From: JALQTD01 sp965657495
Lineage (GTDB): Bacteria; Bacteroidota; Bacteroidia; Flavobacteriales_D; Sanyastnellaceae
DNA: 12,033 bases
NCBI GenBank assembly: GCA_965657495.1
Contig: CBFHPD010000207.1
Location: forward strand, 1 to 12,033
Direction: 5' to 3'
The notes under the pieces were generated by a model. That model was not told the DNA's origin. It saw nothing but the letters and a program-made list of their open reading frames with translations, and did not search any database. Every line of letters starts with the position of its first letter. Within the stretch, counting starts at the first letter, position 1. A program made the position numbers and the translations under genes. Below are positions 1-5,171 of this stretch, piece after piece.

Positions 1-123
1 CCAATCCGCCAAACACGCGGTCAACACGGGCATCCAACGCTCCGCGTCCGCCTCGCGCGACCCCATGATGTCCCCGGTGATGACCCCAACAGCCGGCACC
101 ATCGCTTGTTCATTTCGCTTCAT
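1..123 (-). CDS. SatD-like protein, N-terminal fragment (cut by left edge)
   Basis: The gene runs leftward from an ATG at 123-121, and only the first 41 residues are in the window, with no stop. The segment VGVITGDIMGSREAD (residues 12-26) resembles the conserved N-terminus of SatD-family proteins, which typically begin with a hydrophobic strand followed by GDI.(N/G)SR. The family is named after a gene of the streptococcal acid-tolerance sat locus. Its biochemical role is not known to me; many Bacteroidota members appear to carry a C-terminal helix-turn-helix, but that part lies outside the window. A second ATG at 102-100 (residue 8) is possible, but the first fits a TAATTTTC box at 136-129 that would give an almost leaderless transcript. 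The gene follows rlmL on the same strand after 68 bases that contain clustered inverted repeats, so it probably has its own regulated promoter. The family call rests on one short motif. Confidence 0.6.
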   Translation of the reverse strand, partial: MKRNEQAMVPAVGVITGDIMGSREADAERWMPVLTACLADW

Positions 124-125
124 GG

Positions 126-190
126 GGCGAAAATTACATGATTTCGTCTATAGATACGATATCTTGTCGTTTTCGCCTCCACAGACGAAA
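126..190. promoter_or_regulatory. Clustered inverted half-sites and palindrome upstream of the satD-like gene
   Basis: This AT-rich gap between rlmL and the satD-like gene holds four CGAAA-containing half-sites. They are GGCGAAAA at 126-133, TTTCGTCT at 142-149 (minus), TTTTCGCC at 170-177 (minus) and AGACGAAA at 183-190. The outer and inner sites form exact 8-bp inverted pairs: 126-133 with 170-177, and 142-149 with 183-190. Within this cluster CGTCTATAGATACG (145-158) is a near-perfect palindrome, with 6 of 7 pairs matching. It sits 8 bases upstream of the minus-strand -7 candidate TAATTTTC (136-129), where an operator would overlap the core promoter. The repeats are seen directly; binding by the SatD-like protein or any other regulator is inferred. 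Confidence 0.45.
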
Positions 191-191
191 A

Positions 192-1364
192 TCAACCCGC
201 TCCGTGGCCCTTCTTGCCTTCGAACAAATCAAAGCCCAACCAGCGGCATTCCAGCGACCCGTTGAACGCCATTTTCTTCGCAAACGGCCGGAGCCCGATC
301 TGCTTCATGGCATCGAAGTCACTCGTGATGATCCACGCCTTAAAACCCGGCCAGTGGTGCTTCAACCGATCGCCGATGGCAGAGTAGAAATCGTCGGCGT
401 GCTCCATGCGCTCACCGTACGGCGGGTTCATAACGAGCATGCCCGTCTCCGTTCGCGGCTCCAACTTGAAGAAATCACCGCGACCGAGCTCAACGGCATC
501 GTCGATTTCCATGTTCATCAGGGCGGTGCGGGTTTGGGAAATGGCCTTGAAATCCTTGTCGGATGCAAAGATCTCCGTGGGCACCCGTTCGCGGGCAGCC
601 AAAAGCTCGTCGCGCACCGCGTAAAACACCTCCTCGTCGTAGCCGCGCCACTGCATGAACGCGAACTTCCGGCGGTGCCAATTGACGGGCAACCCATCCG
701 CCCACATGGCGGCTTCGGTCACGAAGGTGCCGGACCCGCACATCGGGTCGTACAGCGGCATGCCAGGTTTCCACCCCGCCTTCGCCAGCAACCCCGCAGC
801 CAACACCTCGTTCAGCGGTGCAATGGCGCCCGAGGGACGGTAACCGCGGCGCGAAAGCGCCTCACCCGCCGCATCGAGCGACACCGTCACGTTCCCGCCG
901 CTGATGTGCAGGTGCACCCGCACATCGGGACGCTCCCGGTTCACCGAAGGGCGCAACCCGCCTTTCGCCCGAAAAAAGTCCACGATGGCATCCTTCAGCC
1001 GCAACATGGCGAACTGCGAATGCGTGAACACGTCCGAATGAACGGTGAAGTCGATGGAGAAGGTATTGGTCTTCGCCATCACGCTGTCCCAATCCCAATG
1101 CAATGCTTGCTCGTAGAGGTCGTCGGGCGTCCGCGCTTCGAACTCAAAAATCGGGCGCAATACGCGCAACGCAAACCGGCTCGCGATGCACACGCGGATG
1201 AGCGTAGCCATGTCCGCGCCGAATTGAACACCCCGCCGACCTGGCGTCACATCCCGCCCTCCGAGGGCTTCGAGCTCGGGAACGAGCAATTCTTCAAACC
1301 CCGCGAGCGTCTTCGCGAAGTACTGGGGCCACTCGGGGGTGGCGTGTACCGATTCGTCCTGCAT
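192..1364 (-). CDS. rlmL: RlmL-type 23S rRNA guanine-N2 methyltransferase (THUMP + Rossmann methyltransferase)
   Basis: This 390-residue protein should methylate a guanine N2 in 23S rRNA (m2G2445 in E. coli) using S-adenosylmethionine. The N-terminal part (about 13-165) looks like a ferredoxin-like/THUMP RNA-binding region starting YFAKTLAGFEELL. The catalytic half contains SLDAAGEALSRRGYRP (162-177), the SAM-binding motif DPMCGSGTFVTEA (206-218) and the N-methyltransferase motif NPPYGER (313-319). E. coli RlmKL is about 700 residues because an RlmK domain is fused at the C-terminus; that half is absent here, as is usual for Bacteroidota homologues. The ATG at 1364-1362 was chosen because the family begins just before YFAKTLAGFEE, although the frame stays open further upstream. 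The start lies 11 bases after the stop of the SUI1-like gene and 6 bases after TAACTTTG (1378-1371), so the gene may be both co-transcribed and served by its own promoter. The exact target base is inferred from the family. Confidence 0.88.
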   Translation of the reverse strand: MQDESVHATPEWPQYFAKTLAGFEELLVPELEALGGRDVTPGRRGVQFGADMATLIRVCIASRFALRVLRPIFEFEARTPDDLYEQALHWDWDSVMAKTNTFSIDFTVHSDVFTHSQFAMLRLKDAIVDFFRAKGGLRPSVNRERPDVRVHLHISGGNVTVSLDAAGEALSRRGYRPSGAIAPLNEVLAAGLLAKAGWKPGMPLYDPMCGSGTFVTEAAMWADGLPVNWHRRKFAFMQWRGYDEEVFYAVRDELLAARERVPTEIFASDKDFKAISQTRTALMNMEIDDAVELGRGDFFKLEPRTETGMLVMNPPYGERMEHADDFYSAIGDRLKHHWPGFKAWIITSDFDAMKQIGLRPFAKKMAFNGSLECRWLGFDLFEGKKGHGAG

Positions 1365-1370
1365 GTGCGG

Positions 1371-1378
1371 CAAAGTTA
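1371..1378 (-). promoter_or_regulatory. Candidate -7 box TAACTTTG for rlmL
   Basis: On the minus strand TAACTTTG matches the Bacteroidota -7 consensus TAnnTTTG at all defined positions. It ends 6 bases before the rlmL ATG, which would give a leader of only a few bases. Its TAA is also the stop codon of the upstream SUI1-like gene. I see no clear TTG -33 element at the expected spacing, so this rests on the -7 match and position alone. Confidence 0.4.
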
Positions 1379-1732
1379 GCCCCCTTTCCGGCGGACTTGG
1401 AACCCTTTTGCGCGCAGCGCCGATTCCACCTTGTCCCGGTGGTCGCCTTGGACCAAAACACACCCGTCTTTCACACTCCCCCCTACGCCGCACAGCTGTT
1501 TCAACTCCTTGCCGAGCAGGAGCAACTCCATGCCAGGACCGGCAAACCCTTCTACAAGCGTCACGGGCTTGCCCCCACGCTGCTTCCGGTCGAGGCTCAG
1601 GTAGAGGAGCTGCTCGCCGGGGTCCACAGACGCATCCTCTTCCACGGACGGGCTCAAGTCGAGTTCGCGGTTCGTGCTGAACACGAGGCCGTCGCCGCTG
1701 GATTCGATGCGTTTCTTTTTTGATTTGGCCAT
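1376..1732 (-). CDS. SUI1/eIF1-family translation initiation factor-like protein (YciH-like)
   Basis: This is a 118-residue cytoplasmic protein of the SUI1 (eIF1) family, whose bacterial members (YciH) resemble the eukaryotic start-codon fidelity factor and may act on initiation complexes. It starts with a basic tail, MAKSKKKRIES. The SUI1 core follows in the second half: LDRKQRGGKPVTLVEGF, a GKELKQLCGVGGSVKDG segment typical of the family, then VLVQGDHRDKVESALRAKGF. Length is normal for bacterial members. I chose the ATG at 1732-1730 over an in-frame ATG at 1813-1811 because the lysine-rich MAKSKKK start is typical and the extra 27 residues look unrelated. TACCTTGC (1746-1739) lies 6 bases before this start. 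It is the first gene of a likely pair with rlmL, both linked to ribosome function. The precise role in bacteria is not settled. Confidence 0.85.
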   Translation of the reverse strand: MAKSKKKRIESSGDGLVFSTNRELDLSPSVEEDASVDPGEQLLYLSLDRKQRGGKPVTLVEGFAGPGMELLLLGKELKQLCGVGGSVKDGCVLVQGDHRDKVESALRAKGFQVRRKGG

Positions 1733-1813
1733 CGCAATGCAAGGTAGCAGGAAAGCCGCGAGCCGCTGTATCTTGGCGCAACCTTCCCGTACATTTTCAC
1801 GTAAGGCATTCAC
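1733..1813. promoter_or_regulatory. Divergent promoter region between the SUI1-like gene and the secreted Cys-rich protein gene
   Basis: These 81 bases separate two divergent genes. On the minus strand TACCTTGC (1746-1739) resembles the -7 box TAnnTTTG and lies 6 bases from the SUI1-like start. On the plus strand TATCTTGG (1769-1776) is a possible -7 box that would leave a leader of about 30 bases for the gene at 1814; TACATTTT (1790-1797) is an alternative. No convincing TTG -33 element is seen for any of them, so all assignments are tentative. Confidence 0.3.
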
Positions 1814-2506
1814 ATGGAACTACTTGCTGCTTTTTCGACCCGCGCGCGCATCCTTGTAGCGGTGGGGGCGCTCTTAGCGACGGGGGTGCACGCCCAGAGC
1901 TTGGGCAATTGCTCGGAGGTGGATTTGGACTACATCTGCCAAAATACGGAGCTCGTCAGCAGTGTCAGCGCCCTCTGCGGCGACCAATGCATCGCCGAGG
2001 GACAAGCGTGCATGGAGGCCTGCATGGCCGCACAACTCGACCTGAGCAGTGAATGCATCGGGTGCTTCGGCGAACAAGTGACCTGCGTGGTGACCAACTG
2101 CCTTTTCCAATGTGCGGTGCTCGGGGACGAGGCCTGTGCCCAGTGCGCCTTGACCTATTGTGAAGCGCCCTTCAATGCATGCGCGGGCATCGTGGACAAC
2201 GACCAGGACGAGTGGACCAACTTGTGTGACTGCAACGACAACAACCCCGAAATCCACCCCGGGGCGCCCGGCACAGGGGACGGCATCGACAACGACTGCA
2301 ACGGGCTGTACACCACGCCGGAGCTCGCCAGTTGCACCGCAGACCTCAACGACGACAACATCGTGGGAACGGATGACCTGCTCATCTTCTTGTCCAGTTT
2401 CGAGTGCTCGGGCAGCGACTGCGCTGGGGACTTGAATGCCGATGACGAAGTGACGGCGAGCGATTTGCTGCAATTCCTGAGCGAATTCGGGTTGTACTGC
2501 CTGTAA
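1814..2506 (+). CDS. Secreted Cys-rich protein with MopE-like motif and two dockerin-like Ca-binding repeats
   Basis: A 230-residue protein of unknown function. Residues 1-28 look like a signal peptide: an Arg pair at 10-12, a hydrophobic stretch ILVAVGALLATGV, and a cut near HAQ. Residues 33-123 are unusually Cys-rich, with 15 cysteines at 33, 42, 55, 59, 66, 70, 81, 84, 91, 96, 100, 108, 111, 116 and 123, in CxxC, CxxxC and CxxxxC spacings; 22 are present overall. Residues 128-164 match the MopE-type putative metal-binding motif (DNDQDEW, CDCNDNNPEIHPGAPG, DGIDNDCNG). Two dockerin/EF-hand-like loops follow. Loop 1 uses D177, N179, D181 and D188; loop 2 uses D206, N208, D210 and D217. Each is followed by LL.FLS.F. 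There is no recognisable T9SS C-terminal domain. The protein is probably extracellular or on the cell surface, disulphide-bonded and calcium-binding. Its partner and role are unknown, and no cohesin is in the window. Confidence 0.8.
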   Translation: MELLAAFSTRARILVAVGALLATGVHAQSLGNCSEVDLDYICQNTELVSSVSALCGDQCIAEGQACMEACMAAQLDLSSECIGCFGEQVTCVVTNCLFQCAVLGDEACAQCALTYCEAPFNACAGIVDNDQDEWTNLCDCNDNNPEIHPGAPGTGDGIDNDCNGLYTTPELASCTADLNDDNIVGTDDLLIFLSSFECSGSDCAGDLNADDEVTASDLLQFLSEFGLYCL

Positions 2507-2509
2507 CTT

Positions 2510-3157
2510 GTGCCGGTGGATCGGTTCGAAGACCCGGTATTCGATTACGCTGAAAGCCATTCAGCCGCGGAGCCCGCTCTGCTCGCCCAACTGAGGCGCC
2601 GCACGTGGCAAACCCAAACGCATGCCCACATGCTGAGCGACCCCTTGCAAGGGCGCTTGCTCGCTTTGTTCTCGCACCTCATCCGACCGAGGCAGGTCCT
2701 CGAACTGGGCACGTTCACAGGCTATTCCACGCTGTGCCTCGCGGAAGGCCTCGCACCGGAAGGCATCATCCACACCGTGGACCCGGATGAGGAACTCCAG
2801 CCGCTTCAGGACGAGTTTTGGCAGCAAGCTGGCGTAGCGGACCAAATCCAACGCCACATCGCCGAAGCGTCCGCCATCTTGCCCACCCTGTCCGGCCCGT
2901 TCGACCTGGTTTGGATCGACGCCGACAAGCGGCGCACCGCCGACTACGTCCAATGGGCCATCGCCCACACCCGTTCCGGTGGCCTCATCCTCATCGACAA
3001 CGTCCTGTGGTGGGGCAAGGTGCTCGAAGGCGAAGCGGCTGCAGACCCCGACGCCCGCGCCCTGCACGGCCTGAATGCCTCCCTGCGCGACGACCCGCGG
3101 GTCGACAACCTCCTGCTCCCCATCCGCGACGGCATCCACGCCCTCCGCGTCAAATGA
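2510..3157 (+). CDS. Class I SAM-dependent O-methyltransferase (caffeoyl-CoA OMT-like, methyltransferase family 3)
   Basis: A 215-residue cytoplasmic enzyme of the O-methyltransf_3 family, related to catechol and caffeoyl-CoA O-methyltransferases, which methylate hydroxyls using SAM and a divalent metal. The SAM-binding motif LELGTFTGYST is at 64-74 and an acidic residue for the SAM ribose at D91. The metal-site residues are in WIDADK (135-140) and IDN (162-164). The N-terminus (AEPALLAQL.R.T) and the C-terminus (LLPIRDGIHALR) fit the compact Bacteroidota form. The natural substrate is unknown. There is no ATG at the start. GTG at 2510 is used here, and GTG at 2516 is an equally good alternative that leaves a normal N-terminus. 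The gene begins 3 bases after the stop of the Cys-rich protein and in the same frame, so translational coupling is likely although the products work in different compartments. Confidence 0.87.
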   Translation: MPVDRFEDPVFDYAESHSAAEPALLAQLRRRTWQTQTHAHMLSDPLQGRLLALFSHLIRPRQVLELGTFTGYSTLCLAEGLAPEGIIHTVDPDEELQPLQDEFWQQAGVADQIQRHIAEASAILPTLSGPFDLVWIDADKRRTADYVQWAIAHTRSGGLILIDNVLWWGKVLEGEAAADPDARALHGLNASLRDDPRVDNLLLPIRDGIHALRVK

Positions 3158-3190
3158 AAAACGCCCGGCGTAATGATCGCCAGGCGTTTT
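3158..3190. terminator. Bidirectional intrinsic terminator between the O-methyltransferase and sucC
   Basis: An inverted repeat pairs AAAACGCCCGGCG (3158-3170) with CGCCAGGCGTTTT (3178-3190) around a 7-base loop, with 12 of 13 pairs matching. The odd pair is C-A in plus-strand RNA but a G-U wobble in minus-strand RNA, so the hairpin is slightly better for the sucC transcript. Each side ends in a short T run in its own direction. It starts directly after the O-methyltransferase stop and lies 20 bases past the sucC stop, fitting two converging transcripts. Confidence 0.85.
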
Positions 3191-3210
3191 CAGTGCGGTG
3201 GTCCGTGCCC

Positions 3211-4422
3211 TTACGCGAGCACCTCCGCCACGGCATCCGCCGCTTCCTTCAGCAACACCGCTGAGATGACCTTCAAACCGGAGTTGTCAATCAACTCCTT
3301 CGCCTCGATGGCATTCGTCCCTTGCAAGCGCACGATGATCGGCACGTTGATGTCGCCCATGTTGCGGTATGCATCCACGACCCCTTGCGCCACCCGGTCG
3401 CACCGCACGATGCCCCCGAAGATGTTGACAAGGATGGCCTTCACAGCCGGGTCCTTCAAGATGATGCGGAACGCCTTCTCCACCCGCGCTGCGTCAGCCG
3501 TGCCGCCCACGTCGAGGAAGTTCGCCGGCTCACCGCCGCTCAGCTTGATGATGTCCATGGTCGCCATGGCGAGGCCAGCACCGTTCACCATGCAGCCCAC
3601 GTTGCCGTCGAGCTTCACGTAGTTCAGGCCCGCTGCATCCGCTTCCACCTCGGTCGGATCCTCCTCCGTGGTGTCGCGCATGGCCGCATAGTCCGCGTGG
3701 CGGTACAAGGCGTTGCCGTCGAGCGACACCTTCGAGTCCACCGCGATGACGCGGTCGTCCGACGTTTTCAATACGGGGTTGATTTCGAACATGGTCGCGT
3801 CGCAGCCGACGTAAGCGTTGTAGAGGGCTGTGACGAATTTGGCCATCTCCTTGAAGGCCTTGCCGCTCAAGCCCAAGTTGAACGCCACGCGGCGCGCTTG
3901 GAAGCCCTGCAGGCCGACCGTGGGGTCGATTTCCTCCTTGAAGATGAGTTCCGGCGTCTCTTCCGCCACCGCCTCGATGTCCATGCCACCTTGCGGCGAG
4001 TACATGATGATGTTGCGGCCTTTCGCCCGGTCGAGCAGGACGCTCATGTAAATCTCCTTCGGCTCGCTGTCGCCGGGGCCGTAGACGTCTTCCGCAATGA
4101 GGACCTTGTTCACCTGCTTGCCTTGCGCGTTGGTTTGCGCGGTGACGAGGTGGCCGCCGAGGATGCCCGCGGCTTTGTCCTTGACCTCGTCGAGCCCTTT
4201 GGCCAAAACCACTCCGTGGGAGCCGGTCTCAGTGACCGTGCCCTTTCCACGGCCTCCCGCGTGGATCTGGGCCTTGACCACGAACCAGGAAGTTCCGGTC
4301 GCTTCAGCCAATTCGACTGCGGCAGCGTGCGCTGCTTCAGGGGTGTCGGCGACCCGTCCTTCTTGGATGGCCACGCCGAAGCTCTTGAGGATGCTCTTCC
4401 CTTGGTACTCGTGAATGTTCAT
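3211..4422 (-). CDS. sucC: Succinyl-CoA ligase (ADP-forming) beta subunit
   Basis: This 403-residue ATP-grasp protein is the beta subunit of succinyl-CoA synthetase, which couples succinyl-CoA cleavage to nucleotide phosphorylation in the TCA cycle. It opens with MNIHEYQGKSILKSFGV, typical of the family. The nucleotide-binding segment VVKAQIHAGGRGKG lies at 48-61. Mg-binding residues are expected in EINP (213-216) and AVDSK (227-231). CoA/subunit-interface features include NFLDVGG (301-307) and the IFGGIVRCD segment (334-342), which contacts the phosphohistidine site of the alpha subunit. Length is near the usual 388-400. The alpha-subunit gene sucD is not adjacent; separate sucC and sucD loci are common in Bacteroidota. 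The gene is monocistronic here: upstream is a divergent ABC gene and downstream a terminator. Confidence 0.97.
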   Translation of the reverse strand: MNIHEYQGKSILKSFGVAIQEGRVADTPEAAHAAAVELAEATGTSWFVVKAQIHAGGRGKGTVTETGSHGVVLAKGLDEVKDKAAGILGGHLVTAQTNAQGKQVNKVLIAEDVYGPGDSEPKEIYMSVLLDRAKGRNIIMYSPQGGMDIEAVAEETPELIFKEEIDPTVGLQGFQARRVAFNLGLSGKAFKEMAKFVTALYNAYVGCDATMFEINPVLKTSDDRVIAVDSKVSLDGNALYRHADYAAMRDTTEEDPTEVEADAAGLNYVKLDGNVGCMVNGAGLAMATMDIIKLSGGEPANFLDVGGTADAARVEKAFRIILKDPAVKAILVNIFGGIVRCDRVAQGVVDAYRNMGDINVPIIVRLQGTNAIEAKELIDNSGLKVISAVLLKEAADAVAEVLA

Positions 4423-4444
4423 GGTCTTTGCCTTTTTCGCGCCG

Positions 4445-4472
4445 CGAAGTTAGCAAAGGAAGCGCGCCGCAA
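4445..4472 (-). promoter_or_regulatory. Predicted sucC promoter (TTG, 17-base spacer, TAACTTCG)
   Basis: On the minus strand a TTG (4472-4470) is followed by a 17-base spacer and TAACTTCG (4452-4445). This is close to the Bacteroidota promoter form TTG-N17-23-TAnnTTTG, with one mismatch in the -7 box. The predicted start of transcription leaves a leader of about 17-20 bases before the sucC ATG. This is the only promoter in the window where I can see both elements. Confidence 0.5.
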
Positions 4473-4487
4473 GGATGAGAATTGGCG

Positions 4488-4495
4488 TAGATTTC
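4488..4495 (+). promoter_or_regulatory. Candidate -7 box TAGATTTC for the LolD-like ABC gene
   Basis: TAGATTTC matches TAnnTTTG except for the last base and ends 4 bases before the ATG at 4500, so the transcript would be essentially leaderless. No TTG is found at the usual -33 distance; that space is shared with the divergent sucC promoter. Confidence 0.35.
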
Positions 4496-4499
4496 GGGC

Positions 4500-5171
4500 A
4501 TGAACGGAGGGCAGCCCATCATTGAAGCGCGGAGCGTTGTGAAATCGTTTGGGGACGTGGAGGTGCTGAAGGGCATTGATTTGGCCATTCCCGCGAGCGG
4601 CATCACCGCCATCGTCGGCGCCTCCGGGGCGGGCAAGACGACGCTGCTGCAAATCCTCGGCACCCTGCTGATGCCGGATCGCGGCGAGCTGACGGTGCAA
4701 GGAACGGATGTGACCCGGCTGAAAGGCAAGGCGTTGGCGGCATTTCGCAACCAGCACATCGGGTTCATTTTTCAGTTCCACCGCCTGTTGCCGGAGTTCA
4801 ATGCGGTGGAGAATGTGATGATGCCCGCCTGGGTGGCGGGCCGGGATGATCGAGCAATGCGCGACCGGGCGGAGCGGCTGTTGCGCGACCTCGGGCTGGG
4901 CGATCGGCTGACGCATGCGCCCTCGGCCTTGAGTGGCGGGGAGCAGCAGCGGGTGGCGGCAGCGCGCGCGCTGATGATGGAGCCCGCCGTGATCTTGGCC
5001 GATGAGCCCACGGGGAACTTGGATTCGGGCAACGCGACCTCGTTGTTCGCGCTGTTTCAGGAGTTGCGGGATCGGGAAGGAGCTACGTTCGTCGTCGTGA
5101 CGCACAATTTGGATTTGGCCTCAAGTGCAGACCAAACCCTGCACATCCGCGACGGCCGGATCACCGAATGA
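4500..5171 (+). CDS. lolD: LolD-like ABC transporter ATP-binding protein
   Basis: A 223-residue cytoplasmic ATPase of the LolD/MacB branch, which powers membrane proteins that release lipoproteins from the inner membrane or act as mechanotransmission transporters. The Walker A motif GASGAGKTT lies at 40-48. The Q-loop is at Q92 within FQFHRLLPEFNAVENVMMP, a segment characteristic of LolD-type ATPases. The signature LSGGEQQRV is at 144-152, Walker B with its catalytic Glu is VILADE (164-169), the D-loop NLD is at 173-175, and the switch His is H202 in VTHN. All catalytic residues are present and the length is normal. No permease gene is adjacent, so the partner is unknown. The ATG is preceded by a -7-like box at 4488-4495. 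The 3' end overlaps the converging metalloprotease gene by 11 bases with no visible terminator. LolD is the best name, but another member of the subfamily cannot be excluded. Confidence 0.85.
   Translation: MNGGQPIIEARSVVKSFGDVEVLKGIDLAIPASGITAIVGASGAGKTTLLQILGTLLMPDRGELTVQGTDVTRLKGKALAAFRNQHIGFIFQFHRLLPEFNAVENVMMPAWVAGRDDRAMRDRAERLLRDLGLGDRLTHAPSALSGGEQQRVAAARALMMEPAVILADEPTGNLDSGNATSLFALFQELRDREGATFVVVTHNLDLASSADQTLHIRDGRITE

Noticed and set aside
126..177. GGCGAAAA/TTTTCGCC inverted repeat as an rlmL terminator
   Set aside because: The 8-bp stem would enclose a loop of 36 bases and has no suitable T run, so clustered regulatory half-sites fit better than an intrinsic terminator.
138..1379. 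A 413-codon plus-strand open frame opposite rlmL
   Set aside because: The minus strand has the clear SAM and NPPY motifs of RlmL; the plus-strand product is an Arg/His-rich shadow.
1365..1781. Longer N-terminus for RlmL starting at 1781
   Set aside because: The extra 139 residues lie over the SUI1-like gene in another frame and look like its out-of-frame translation; family homology begins at about 1328, just after the ATG at 1364.
2343..2464. The two dockerin-like repeats as a DNA repeat array
   Set aside because: Only two copies exist, and similarity is at the protein level in calcium-binding loops rather than as a nucleotide repeat.
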